Shown: positions 34,699 through 43,410 of the stretch, piece by piece
How the letters are laid out: every line of letters starts with the position of its first letter
Position numbering within the stretch: position 1 is the first letter of the stretch
Assembly (NCBI GenBank): GCA_029862045.1
Contig: JAOTYE010000015.1
Span: 35,781 to 99,780 of the forward strand
Length of the DNA stretch: 64,000 nucleotides
Direction of reading: 5' to 3'
Source of the DNA: Gammaproteobacteria bacterium
GTDB taxonomy: Bacteria; Pseudomonadota; Gammaproteobacteria; Steroidobacterales; Woeseiaceae
Program-made: the position numbers and the translations under genes
Notes under the pieces: model-generated
Told to the model about the DNA's origin: nothing
The model's database searches: none
Seen by the model: only the letters and a program-made list of their open reading frames with translations

Positions 34699-37600
34699 GT
34701 TATGCCGAACTTCATGCCCTTAGTAATTTCACCTTCCTGCGCGGTGCCTCCCATCCTGAGGAGCTTGTAGAGACCGCTGCAGCGCTCGGCTATGAGGCAC
34801 TCGCGATTACTGACGAGTGTTCGATGTCGGGCATTGTGCGCGCGCATACCGCAGCAAAGGAGCATGGTCTCAGGAAGCTCATCATCGGTTCCGAACTGCG
34901 TCTCAGGAGCGGCCGCAAACTTGTGGCGCTGGCGCAGAACCGCAGCGGTTATGCAGCACTTTGTGAGCTGATCACGAAAGCCCGGCGTGCGGCTGAAAAA
35001 GGGTCTTACGAGCTAACGCGTCTCGCGTTCGACGCTGGTTTACCTGATTGTGTTGTGCTCTGGGTGCCCGATGATGCTCTGTCGCTCGACGTCGAGGATC
35101 ACTGGATACGCGAAACGTTTCGCGACCGCTTGTGGATCGCTGTTGAGTTACTGGCCGATGGCCGGCAGCGCAAGCAGCTTAAAAAACTCTATGCAGAAAG
35201 TCGCAGACTCAAGTTACCGCTCGTTGCATGCGGCGATGTTCACATGCATTGCCGGTCACGGCGTATTTTGCAGGATACGCTGACTGCAATACGTGAAGGC
35301 GTTACGGTCGATAACGCAGGTTTTGCGTTGTATCCAAACGGTGAGCGCCACCTCCGTTCGCTTGAGGTCCTAAAACACGTCTACCCGCAAGAACTATTGG
35401 CCGAGAGTCTGCGCATTGCAGAGACGATCGATTTTTCTTTGGACGAGCTGTGTTATGAGTATCCCGATGAAATCGTCCCCGACGGCGAGACACCGGCAAG
35501 CTATCTCAGATGCCTGACCGAGCAGGGCATGCGGCGACGCTGGCCTGACGGTATTTCGGATAAAGTCATTGCTCTGGTCGAGCATGAACTCGAACTCATC
35601 GCCGAACTCCGTTACGAACCGTACTTTCTAACCGTCTATGACATCGTTGCATTTGCGCGCTCGAAAAAGATTCTGTGCCAGGGTCGCGGTTCGGCCGCCA
35701 ATTCGGCTGTGTGCTATTGCCTGGGCATCACCGAGGTTGATCCCGGACGTATGGCGATGCTCGTCGAGCGTTTTATTTCAAAAGAACGTAACGAACCGCC
35801 CGACATCGATGTCGACTTCGAGCATGAGCGACGTGAGGAAGTTATTCAGTACATCTATGAGAAGTACAGCAGGGAGCGCGCCGCACTCGCTGCAACCATT
35901 ATTACCTACCGGCCGCGTAGTGCCCTGAGAGATGTCGGCAAGGCGCTGGGCCTAAGTGACTTGCAGGTTGGCCGGCTGGCACGTTCGATGCAATGGTGGG
36001 ACGGGCAGCGTGTCGATGACAGTCGCGTCCTCGAAGCCGGGCTCGATCCCGAAAGTCCGATCATCAAGCGTCTCTTGTATCTGGTCAGAGAGATACTCGG
36101 GTTTCCACGACATCTGTCACAGCATGTCGGTGGTTTCATTATCTCGAACGGGTTGTTGTCCGAACTCGTGCCGGTCGAGAACGCGGCGATGCCCGATCGC
36201 ACTGTCATCCAATGGGAAAAAACTGATCTTGAGGATCTTGGGTTGCTGAAGGTCGATGTACTCGGTCTCGGCATGTTGACGGCGATCCGGCGCAGCTTCG
36301 ATCTCTTGCGCGAGTTCGATGGCCGGGAGTTGACGCTTGCCACTGTTCCTGCTGAGGACCCACTCGTCTACGACATGATCTGCGACGGCGACACAATGGG
36401 CGTATTTCAGATTGAATCGCGTGCGCAAATGGCGATGCTGCCGCGGCTACGGCCACGCTGTTACTACGACCTCGTCATCGAGGTTGCGATTATCCGGCCG
36501 GGCCCGATTCAGGGCGATATGGTGCACCCGTATTTACGCAGGCGTAACGGCGAGGAGGCCGTCGATTATCCCAGCGACGATGTCAAAGGTGTACTGCAGC
36601 GGACCCTCGGTGTGCCGATCTTTCAGGAACAGGTCATGCAACTTGCGGTCGTTGCGGCAGGTTTCACGCCTGGGGAGGCGGATCGACTCAGGCGCGCGAT
36701 GGCGGCATGGAAACGGCGTGGTGGGCTCGGGCCTTTTGAGGACAAGTTGATTGTCGGTATGCGTGAGCGCGGCTATGAAGAGGAATTCGCACGGCAGATC
36801 TTTCGGCAGATTGAGGGATTCGGCGAATACGGTTTCCCCGAGTCGCATTCGGCGAGCTTCGCCTTACTCGTGTATGTGTCGTCCTGGTTGAAACGTCATG
36901 AGCCAGCCGCGTTCACAGCAGCACTCCTGAATAGCCAACCAATGGGTTTTTACTCTGCAGCGCAACTAACCCAGGATGCTCGGCGTCACGGCGTCGATGT
37001 CAGGGCTGTGGATATCAATCAGAGTCATTGGGATTGCACGTTGGAGGTTCGCGATGATGGCAAGGCGGCGTTGCGTCTTGGATTGAGAATGGTCAAAGGG
37101 CTTGCCGAAGAAGCAGGGCGGCGGATTGTCGATCAACGTCACGCAGACGGTTATCACAGCATTCAGCAGTTGCTTGAAAAAGTCGGGCTCGACCGCCGCG
37201 AACTCGGTGTGCTGGCATCGGCCGGTGCTCTCAAAGTACTTGAGGGCCATCGCCACAGAGCGCGATGGGCCGTTGCCGGTGTCGAAAAACCAATGCCATT
37301 ATTAGCGTCAATGGATCGCTACGAGGCGGTACCGTTGCTCAGGAAGCCAACCGAGGGACAGGATATTGTCGCCGACTACCAGAGTCTTGGTTTAACGCTT
37401 GGGCGGCACCCGATGCATCTGCTCCGCCACCGTCTCGACCGGTATCGGTATCTGCATGCAGAACGAATGCCCGACCTAATGAGTGGCACCAATGTCAGCG
37501 TCGCCGGTCTGGTTATCACTAAACAGCGGCCCGGTACGGCGAGCGGCGTTACATTTGTCACGCTCGAGGATGAAACGGGTCACATCAACCTTGTTGTCTG

Positions 37601-37769
37601 GAAACAGGTCGCAGAGCAATATCGCGCAGCACTGTTGAATGCGCGACTCATGGGAGTTCAGGGAGAACTACAAATTGAAGGGCAGGTAGTTCATGTGATA
37701 GCAAAACGGCTCATAGATCACACCGAGATGCTAGGCAATCTCGTCGTTACTTCGAGAGACTTTCGGTAG
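34695..37769 (+). CDS. dnaE2: Error-prone DNA polymerase DnaE2 (ImuC)
   Basis: This 1024-residue C-family polymerase begins 'VSYAELHALSNFTFLRGASHP', typical of the PHP domain of DnaE2. 'PDIDVDFEHERREEVIQYIYEKY' (about 369-391) is the catalytic palm with the three aspartates. The helix-hairpin-helix and OB domains follow, and the protein is shorter than replicative DnaE (about 1160). It is the lesion-bypass polymerase of the ImuABC mutasome. I chose the GTG at 34695, which overlaps the imuB stop (GTGA) and begins the first conserved block; longer in-frame extension to 34632 runs through imuB. Confidence 0.95.
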   Translation: MSYAELHALSNFTFLRGASHPEELVETAAALGYEALAITDECSMSGIVRAHTAAKEHGLRKLIIGSELRLRSGRKLVALAQNRSGYAALCELITKARRAAEKGSYELTRLAFDAGLPDCVVLWVPDDALSLDVEDHWIRETFRDRLWIAVELLADGRQRKQLKKLYAESRRLKLPLVACGDVHMHCRSRRILQDTLTAIREGVTVDNAGFALYPNGERHLRSLEVLKHVYPQELLAESLRIAETIDFSLDELCYEYPDEIVPDGETPASYLRCLTEQGMRRRWPDGISDKVIALVEHELELIAELRYEPYFLTVYDIVAFARSKKILCQGRGSAANSAVCYCLGITEVDPGRMAMLVERFISKERNEPPDIDVDFEHERREEVIQYIYEKYSRERAALAATIITYRPRSALRDVGKALGLSDLQVGRLARSMQWWDGQRVDDSRVLEAGLDPESPIIKRLLYLVREILGFPRHLSQHVGGFIISNGLLSELVPVENAAMPDRTVIQWEKTDLEDLGLLKVDVLGLGMLTAIRRSFDLLREFDGRELTLATVPAEDPLVYDMICDGDTMGVFQIESRAQMAMLPRLRPRCYYDLVIEVAIIRPGPIQGDMVHPYLRRRNGEEAVDYPSDDVKGVLQRTLGVPIFQEQVMQLAVVAAGFTPGEADRLRRAMAAWKRRGGLGPFEDKLIVGMRERGYEEEFARQIFRQIEGFGEYGFPESHSASFALLVYVSSWLKRHEPAAFTAALLNSQPMGFYSAAQLTQDARRHGVDVRAVDINQSHWDCTLEVRDDGKAALRLGLRMVKGLAEEAGRRIVDQRHADGYHSIQQLLEKVGLDRRELGVLASAGALKVLEGHRHRARWAVAGVEKPMPLLASMDRYEAVPLLRKPTEGQDIVADYQSLGLTLGRHPMHLLRHRLDRYRYLHAERMPDLMSGTNVSVAGLVITKQRPGTASGVTFVTLEDETGHINLVVWKQVAEQYRAALLNARLMGVQGELQIEGQVVHVIAKRLIDHTEMLGNLVVTSRDFR

Positions 37770-37807
37770 CAACCTGCCGGATTAGCCAATTCTATTGCTG
37801 GCTTATT

Positions 37808-38407
37808 TCAGTCGACTAAATTCTCTCCGCCATCGTCCATTTTCTGAGGACGACGCCAGTACTTGTATTGCGGTGTCCATTCCGCTGGGCTCAGCCCGGC
37901 CATACCCAGCAAATTCCATATCGAGCAATACAGATCCCCGGGCCCAAACACTGCGGTGTTCTTTCGTGTTATACGAGTCCCCTCCTGTTCGTATACCACT
38001 GCGCCCGGCGTATTTTGCTCTCCTTTCATGACGGTTTGTTCCTGAATGTACGGACCACCGCCATGAGAGGCTAGACGAAAACGCCATCCACGCGAGTTCG
38101 CGAACGTGCGCTGCACCTCAGGTGAGTCCTTTGACACGAGGACGACAGACATCGCCGATTCGAGATGTGGCAAGAAGCCGTTAAATCCGTCAGCCCAAAG
38201 CGTGCAATAGCGACAACCCTGACCCATATTATGAATAACGAGCAACCGATCATACTCACCGAACATATCGAGTAACGTGACTTCACCATCCAGCGTTGAA
38301 AACGTGTAATTCTGAACTTCGTCTCCGGAGTTCCCTTTTCGAAGCTCGTTGAGTTTCGTCGTTAGTTCAAATAGTTGTTTCTCAATTTCCAAAATTTCGT
38401 CGCTCAC
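37808..38407 (-). CDS. Thioredoxin-like DUF899 protein
   Basis: The 199-residue protein has a thioredoxin-like fold with a CxxC motif in 'GQGCRYCTLWADGFNG' (about residues 65-68 from the chosen start) and 'VSKDSPEVQRTFANSRGW'. DUF899 proteins are predicted dithiol-disulfide oxidoreductases with no established substrate. The chosen GTG at 38407 has GGGGGG about 8 nt upstream; a TTG at 38437 would add ten residues. It is convergent with dnaE2 (38 nt between stops) and is the first gene of an accessory-looking stretch. Confidence 0.78.
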   Translation of the reverse strand: MSDEILEIEKQLFELTTKLNELRKGNSGDEVQNYTFSTLDGEVTLLDMFGEYDRLLVIHNMGQGCRYCTLWADGFNGFLPHLESAMSVVLVSKDSPEVQRTFANSRGWRFRLASHGGGPYIQEQTVMKGEQNTPGAVVYEQEGTRITRKNTAVFGPGDLYCSIWNLLGMAGLSPAEWTPQYKYWRRPQKMDDGGENLVD

Positions 38408-38609
38408 TGCATGACCCCCCAGCCAAGAGAGTGGCAAGTTGATTTGCTTTTATCATAGGAGTGCCAGGACTGACTCGCAAGAGCTGACGGAAATCAGGTC
38501 TTCCACCGCTGCTAAGACGGGTGGCCATCCACTATGGCGTAGTGCGTTATTTCCGTGTTATCTATGGAACCGGGCAAGTCAGCATCCAGCAAGAACGAAG
38601 GGAGGTCAT

Positions 38610-39068
38610 ATGCAACGTTTACTGGTAGTCGTGGCAGCCGCGTTCGCAATAGCAGGGATTACTGCATGCGAAGGAGGTGTTATTCCGAAACAGGAAATTG
38701 TCCTTCCCGAAGGCGATGCAGCACGCGGTCAAGAAGCGTTCGTGGCACTGGAATGCACGGCTTGTCACACGATCAGGGATATGGAGTTACCCGCGCCGGA
38801 GGAATTCGGCCCAGTTGCGATCGCCCTCGGTGGCAAAGTGTCGAAGGTGAAGTCCTACGGCGAACTGGTGACGTCGGTTATTAATCCGTCCCACCGGCTG
38901 GCGCGAAACCCCTTCAAGCAGCCGATAACAAAGGACGGCCAATCCATCATGCCGATCTACGGCGACGTTATGACCGTCACGCAAATGGTTGATATCGTGG
39001 CATTCCTGGAATCGAAGTACGAAGGCATCGAGCGCCCCGGGTACCAATATCCAGTGTACAACTACTGA
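38610..39068 (+). CDS. c-type cytochrome lipoprotein
   Basis: The 152-residue precursor has a lipobox ending at Cys20 (GITAC) and one haem motif, CTACH (Cys49-His53), so it should be a periplasmic lipid-anchored mono-haem cytochrome. 'YGELVTSVINPSHRLA' and 'MTVTQMVDIVAFLESKY' are conserved with the paralogue at 61719-62171. The axial methionine is probably in SIMPIYGD. The ATG at 38610 follows GGGAGGTC, a strong ribosome site; the frame is open further upstream but without coding features. The electron partner is not known. Confidence 0.85.
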   Translation: MQRLLVVVAAAFAIAGITACEGGVIPKQEIVLPEGDAARGQEAFVALECTACHTIRDMELPAPEEFGPVAIALGGKVSKVKSYGELVTSVINPSHRLARNPFKQPITKDGQSIMPIYGDVMTVTQMVDIVAFLESKYEGIERPGYQYPVYNY

Positions 39069-39094
39069 GCAGGCCCACCACTGCTCCGCCGAAC

Positions 39095-39179
39095 GTCTGC
39101 TTTCATCGAAAGCGGCCGTTCAGATCCCTGATAATGGAGTGAAATGAAGGTCTGCTTTCGGCCACAAGCAGACATTCAG
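39095..39179. repeat. Two copies of a short palindromic repeat
   Basis: The first unit (39095-39126) reads GTCTGCTTTC…AAGCGGCCGTTCAGATC and the second (39149-39179) reads GGTCTGCTTTC…AAGCAGACATTCAG. Both share the pattern GTCYGCTTTC-spacer-AGCGGAC-GTTCAGATC with the units at 39579, 40260 and 40307. They lie between two genes and resemble REP-type intergenic repeats. Confidence 0.7.
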
Positions 39180-39259
39180 CGGTATCTGCTACAGGGTGTG
39201 CCAAAATACGTCCTCACCGACAACAGTCGTACCGCCTCAAAACAATCGGAGACCAACCC

Positions 39260-39526
39260 GTGAGCGATGACAATAAAAACGAAACCACAGAAACGCCTGC
39301 AAGTAAGAATGCAGAAAACGATCCTGTTCCAGAACAGAACCCGCCGGACTCAGCACCCAGCGGTCCGAAATTCACGAAAGGACCTGACCCACTCGCCGGT
39401 GTGAAGAAAGGCGCTTCCGATGCGATGGCCAGCATGGAAGGAAAAACCGTGTCCATGAAACTCTACGTCGGTACGATCATCGGCGTCGTCGTATTGATGA
39501 TGTTGGCGCGCTGTGGCGGATACTGA
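39260..39526 (+). CDS. Small membrane protein of unknown function
   Basis: The 88-residue protein has a hydrophilic, acidic and proline-rich N-terminal part (1-45) and one C-terminal membrane helix (about 66-83, LYVGTIIGVVVLMMLA), so it is probably tail-anchored with its N terminus in the cytoplasm. The conserved-looking middle 'KFTKGPDPLAGVKKGASDAM' stands before the helix. GAGACCAACCC precedes the GTG/ATG region; the start at 39260 is a GTG. No family recognised. It is flanked on both sides by palindromic repeats. Confidence 0.55.
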   Translation: MSDDNKNETTETPASKNAENDPVPEQNPPDSAPSGPKFTKGPDPLAGVKKGASDAMASMEGKTVSMKLYVGTIIGVVVLMMLARCGGY

Positions 39527-39578
39527 ACATCAGCACATTTCTTACTATCCGCCCGTTACTTCCTTTGACGATTTGGAC

Positions 39579-39610
39579 GTCCGCTTTCACCAATAGCGGA
39601 CGTTCAGATC
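39579..39610. repeat. Short palindromic repeat
   Basis: GTCCGCT (39579-39585) and AGCGGAC (39595-39601) form a perfect 7-bp stem with a 9-nt loop, followed by GTTCAGATC. It is the best-formed member of the family in this region and stands between convergent genes. A degenerate partial copy (AAGCGGACG) follows at 39650-39658. Confidence 0.75.
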
Positions 39611-39679
39611 GCCGGAAATTCAGATTTCTGACGGGCAGCAAACGGCCAGAAGCGGACGCTGCTCTGTTGCGACTGCTCC

Positions 39680-40162
39680 CTATTCTGTTCCGTCTATTCG
39701 TACAAACTCCTCATCATCTTGCATCGGCTCAAATGCGGCAAATAGCTTGTCAAAGCCGGCACCGTCAATCCAGAGCGAGTCAATTTTCGGGCTCTTGCTG
39801 CGATCCAGGGCGCGTGCCCGCATGATTTCTTGCGGACAGAAGATCTCATAGAACTTTGCCTCGGCCCCAGCAGAGCGCGCGCGATCTCGGGCTGCATCCC
39901 TCGACTCACGAGTCCAAAAACCGTGATCCAAGATCACATCAGTCCCAGCGCTAATTACTCGCGTGGCCTCATCCCAAATGAGATTTTCTACCTGTGCCCT
40001 ATACTCGCTGAAATGTTCTTCCGGTGGATTCCATCCGTACAATCTAACCATCCATTCATCATGTGAAACTCGAACCGCGCCACATTCTCGTTCGAGCTGT
40101 CGCGCGAAGATGGTCTTACCGCTGCCCATATATCCATGCAGTAAGTGTGCGATTGGTTTCAT
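39680..40162 (-). CDS. P-loop kinase-like ATP-binding protein
   Basis: The 160-residue protein has Walker A GYMGSGKT (residues 10-17) and the layout of a small AAA/zeta-toxin-like or nucleoside-kinase-like P-loop protein: 'SHDEWMVRLYG' near 38 and 'VILDHGFWTRESRD' near 80. These motifs are frequent in proteins that phosphorylate small molecules, but no substrate can be named. The ATG at 40162 places the P-loop at the N terminus as usual; a GTG at 40183 would add seven residues. It is isolated among repeats and may be acquired. Confidence 0.78.
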   Translation of the reverse strand: MKPIAHLLHGYMGSGKTIFARQLERECGAVRVSHDEWMVRLYGWNPPEEHFSEYRAQVENLIWDEATRVISAGTDVILDHGFWTRESRDAARDRARSAGAEAKFYEIFCPQEIMRARALDRSKSPKIDSLWIDGAGFDKLFAAFEPMQDDEEFVRIDGTE

Positions 40163-40259
40163 TGTATTTGGCCGGATTGCCACCGGTTCAGTGGGAGTAA
40201 GCTCAACTATGAGGCTATCGAAGTGCTCTTTACGTGATATTTACGACGAAATTTTGACC

Positions 40260-40340
40260 GTCCGCTTTGGGTCACTAGCGGCCCTTAAGGACAATATTAG
40301 CCCAACGTCCGCTTTCGGGCGTCAAGCGGACGTTCAGATC
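40260..40340. repeat. Two copies of the short palindromic repeat
   Basis: The first unit starts at 40260 (GTCCGCTTTGGGTCACTAGCGGCC) and is degenerate on its right arm. The second (40307-40340) has perfect 7-bp arms, GTCCGCT and AGCGGAC, followed by GTTCAGATC. Further GC-rich traces (GGCCGCTAACGGCC) continue to about 40400. The region upstream of the P-loop gene is otherwise empty. Confidence 0.72.
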
Positions 40341-40396
40341 ACCCGAGATTCACTAAATCGACAGGCCGCTAACGGCCAAACGCTGACGGCGGCCAG

Positions 40397-40936
40397 TCAA
40401 ATCCGCAGGCGCCCCCAACCTGCATAACGCGGGATTTTGCGGCAGAACTCAACGTACTGCTCGCCGAACACACGACGCAGGTGCTCCTCTTCCACCAGAA
40501 CCAGGAGATGCAGGTTGATCGCCGCCACCAGCAGTGCCGCCAGACACCACAACGACCAGTCGTTAAGCGCGAAGCCCAGCAGAAACAAGAACAAGCCGAC
40601 GTACTGCGGATTCCGACTCCACCGGTACGGCCCGGATATGGTCAGCTTACCTGCGTCAACGCAGAAGACTTTCGGTACTGAACGAAAGTGCGTGATGCCG
40701 ATCAGACAAATTGCGATTCCCATGATACTGATGACTACGCCGAAGTAGTCCAGCGGCGTATCCGGCATCTCGTATCTCGTCGCATACTCGAGCAAGAGAT
40801 TGGGAACGAACACCATGGCGCAGAGAAGGAACACGCCGAAAAACGCCAGCCTGCCGCGCTTGCGGTATTCCCATCGCGCATAAAGTAGTGCGACCACCGT
40901 CACCGGAATTGTCAGAGCAAGTAAGTAGGGCAGCAA
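40397..40936 (-). CDS. Isoprenylcysteine carboxyl methyltransferase-like membrane protein
   Basis: The 179-residue protein has about five membrane segments and the C-terminal SAM-binding block of the ICMT/phospholipid methyltransferase family: 'SGPYRWSRNPQYVGLF' (about 105-120) and 'EEEHLRRVFGEQYVEFCRKIPRY' (about 148-170). Bacterial members methylate lipids or unknown substrates. It has no obvious operon partner. Confidence 0.82.
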   Translation of the reverse strand: MLPYLLALTIPVTVVALLYARWEYRKRGRLAFFGVFLLCAMVFVPNLLLEYATRYEMPDTPLDYFGVVISIMGIAICLIGITHFRSVPKVFCVDAGKLTISGPYRWSRNPQYVGLFLFLLGFALNDWSLWCLAALLVAAINLHLLVLVEEEHLRRVFGEQYVEFCRKIPRYAGWGRLRI

Positions 40937-41043
40937 GACAGGGCTCCCGTTATCTCTTTTGAGCCCCCAGCTTTCGGCTAGATGCGGTCATTGAACTTGA
41001 TCAAGTCGCTATGTCTCGGGCTCTGGTTTTCGAAATACCCGAC

Positions 41044-41637
41044 CTAACGGTGGCGTGTAACTCCAATATTCTTTTCTTCGCCATCAATCCGCATTTTATA
41101 GCCAAATCCGCCCTTCGTAATCGTCGCGTTGAAATTGCATTCCTTGAAACGACGATTGCGATGATGTACCTCCTTCCACACTTGTCCATTGTCAAAAAAG
41201 AAAAACCAATCACCATAATGGCCTTGCTTGCAGGACGTAATCAGTCCTCCGTATGGAAAATTCGTTGCCACCGGATCGTTCCCGAACTTTGAACCACCTA
41301 AGCTATCAGGAAATGGAGGTGCGCTTGTTGCTGTCACCGTTGTCGCTGTCTCTGTCTCTGCCTTTGTCTCTGTCTTTGTCTCTGTCTTTGTCTCCGTCAC
41401 TGTCTCTGTCGCTGCGGCTTCAGGCTGAGCGACCATTTCCGGCGTCGGTTTTTCAGTGGCTGACTCCTCCCGAAGCACGCGTTCACCGAGGTTGTCAAAA
41501 CAGGCGAGGCGAGTGTCTCGATCTGTCATTTCTGCACAGGCTTTGAGTTCTTCGACAGGGTCTGCGGATTTCGCGATGCTGGCTGATGTGCACGCCGTTA
41601 TCAGAAGGATGAATATAGCCGAAATTGATCGAATCAT
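41044..41637 (-). CDS. Exported protein with Thr-Glu repeat linker, unknown function
   Basis: The 197-residue protein has a signal peptide (about 1-22; a Cys at 16 does not make a good lipobox). The motif 'CAEMTDRDTRLACFDNLGERVL' (about 34-55) is often seen in exported proteins such as VasI-like ones. A Thr/Glu/Lys-repeat linker follows (about 78-105), encoded by hexanucleotide repeats. The C-terminal domain contains 'CKQGHYGDWFFFFDNGQVWKE' (about 137-157). No function is known. Confidence 0.65.
   Translation of the reverse strand: MIRSISAIFILLITACTSASIAKSADPVEELKACAEMTDRDTRLACFDNLGERVLREESATEKPTPEMVAQPEAAATETVTETKTETKTETKAETETATTVTATSAPPFPDSLGGSKFGNDPVATNFPYGGLITSCKQGHYGDWFFFFDNGQVWKEVHHRNRRFKECNFNATITKGGFGYKMRIDGEEKNIGVTRHR
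41335..41425. repeat. Hexanucleotide tandem-repeat tract inside the exported-protein gene
   Basis: The plus strand shows about a dozen units of the type TCTGTC/TTTGTC, encoding the Thr-Glu/Thr-Lys linker on the minus strand. Because the unit is six bases, length changes keep the reading frame and would only vary linker length. Confidence 0.75.
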
Positions 41638-41930
41638 GCCGCCTCCGCTTGTCGCTGAATATGACGTTAAGCGTATACCAAACGGTGGCTTATGCCATGT
41701 CCGCTTCGGGTCATTTCCTGCCCTCGCGATGGTATCAGCTCAAGGCCTGTTATCGGGCGCAATGCTGCCAATCAATTGGCCTGAGACATGCGGATGCGCC
41801 AGGCGGCTTGCGGCGAGAAGCGGACCTTGAAAGGCAAACGGCTGATCCGGATTCGAATCAAAATTCCACGGCGGACCACTGGTGGCGGAACACGAATCTA
41901 CGTAAGGTGGCGTTTTCACTGGGCGCATGC
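41638..41930. other. Intergenic region before the peptide transporter gene, with a degenerate repeat
   Basis: This 293-nt stretch has an open frame upstream of the transporter start, but its translation is unlike any transporter. It contains a widely spaced pair of the local repeat arms, GTCCGCT (41699-41705) and AGCGGAC (41819-41825), 113 nt apart, in GC-rich sequence. The promoter of the transporter gene was not identified. Confidence 0.45.
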
Positions 41931-43340
41931 ATGAGCACAGTTAACGCCGCAGCGGCATTTGTCGACGACCGGACTTTCTTCGGGCATCCCAAGGGACTCT
42001 TCTTTCTTGCCTTCACGGAGGCTTGGGAGCGCTTTTCCTATTACGGAATGACAGCGCTTCTTGTCCTCTACATGGTCAATCAGTTGTTGCTGCCGGGGCA
42101 TGTCGAGAACATCGCCGGTTTCGCCGGTTTCCGCAGCGCCCTGGAGTCAGTCACGGGGCCGCTCTCGTCCCTCGCACTTGCATCGCTGATATTCGGACTC
42201 TACTCAGGTTTTGTCTACTTCACCCCGGTTTTCGGCGGCCTGATTGCGGACCGCTGGATTGGGCAACGCATTGCTGTGGTCATCGGGGCCCTGTCGATGA
42301 GCGGCGGCCACATTGCAATGGCTTTTGACAAGACATTCCTGCTCGCACTGTTGCTGCTCGTGATCGGTTCTGGGTTTCTGAAAGGCAACATCTCGGCTCA
42401 GGTTGGCGCTTTGTATCCAGTGGACGACGATGCGCGGCGGACGCGCGGTTTCGCCATCTTCAGCATGGCCATAAACTTTGGTGCCGTCTGCGGACCTTTA
42501 TTGTGCGGGTTCCTCGCGCAATATTACGGCTGGCATTATGGCTTCGGTGTAGCCGCAATCTTCATGCTCGCCGGACTTGCAACGTATCTTTACGGCTATC
42601 GGTATTTACCCGCAAAAGTAAATCGGCGCGGGCAAGCCAGCGAACGACTTTCAAGCGCTGACTGGCGCGTCATTCTCGCGCTCGTCGCTGTAATACTGAT
42701 CACAGTATTCCAGTCGATGAGCTACTACCAGCTATACAACGTGTTCAAGATCTGGATCCAGGAATATGTGAATCTCGGCATCGGTAGCTTTAGCATCCCG
42801 GTGCCCTGGTTTCAGTCGATCGATGCGCTGGTGAGCATTCTTGCGGTACCGGTGCTATTCGGGCTGTGGCGATTTCAGTCGGCGCGCCGCGGCGAACCGT
42901 CAGAAATCGGCAAAATCGGCATCGGCGCGTGGATTGCAACAGTGAGTCATCTGATTCTCGTGGCCGCCATCGTGTCGTCGCGCGGTGCTCCCATCCATCC
43001 CATCTGGCCGGCACTTTGTGCTGTAGGAATGGGCGTGGCCTTTCTCTACTACTGGCCCACGTTGCTGGCGCTGGTCTCGCGAGCGGCGCCAGCCAGCATA
43101 AATGCGACCATGATGGGGATCGCGTTTCTCTCGTTGTTTGTAGCGAACAACGCCATGGGCTGGATTGGAGGGTTCTATGAGCAGATCAGTCCTGCGTCGT
43201 TCTGGCTGCTGCATGCCGCGATTGCCTCAATCGGTGGCCTCTTGATCATATTTTTCGGGCGCAGGCTTGGGCGGGCACTTGATAGAGGTTCGGAGCAACC
43301 GCTGCGCTCATCGGCGATGACACTTGAGGTGGAAACCTGA
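41931..43340 (+). CDS. Proton-dependent oligopeptide transporter (POT/PTR family)
   Basis: The 469-residue protein has about 12-14 membrane segments. It begins with 'FFGHPKGLFFLAFTEAWERFSYYGMTALLVLYM' (about 14-46), where the E-x-x-E-R-F motif of proton-coupled peptide symporters reads EAWERF. It should import di- and tripeptides with protons. I start it at the ATG at 41931 because the preceding open frame (to 41625) shows no membrane or family features. It stands alone on the plus strand. Confidence 0.9.
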   Translation: MSTVNAAAAFVDDRTFFGHPKGLFFLAFTEAWERFSYYGMTALLVLYMVNQLLLPGHVENIAGFAGFRSALESVTGPLSSLALASLIFGLYSGFVYFTPVFGGLIADRWIGQRIAVVIGALSMSGGHIAMAFDKTFLLALLLLVIGSGFLKGNISAQVGALYPVDDDARRTRGFAIFSMAINFGAVCGPLLCGFLAQYYGWHYGFGVAAIFMLAGLATYLYGYRYLPAKVNRRGQASERLSSADWRVILALVAVILITVFQSMSYYQLYNVFKIWIQEYVNLGIGSFSIPVPWFQSIDALVSILAVPVLFGLWRFQSARRGEPSEIGKIGIGAWIATVSHLILVAAIVSSRGAPIHPIWPALCAVGMGVAFLYYWPTLLALVSRAAPASINATMMGIAFLSLFVANNAMGWIGGFYEQISPASFWLLHAAIASIGGLLIIFFGRRLGRALDRGSEQPLRSSAMTLEVET

Positions 43341-43410
43341 CCGCAAGAGAGGGCTCACGTCGGGTGAACCAAGGTAAGGCGTCAGGCCATCCTGCTAAGA
43401 CGGTCGGCTA

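Noticed and set aside
41253..41546. Plus-strand open frame rich in Leu and Ser over the hexanucleotide tract.
   Set aside because: It is the antisense reading of the repeat in the exported-protein gene and has no other coding support.
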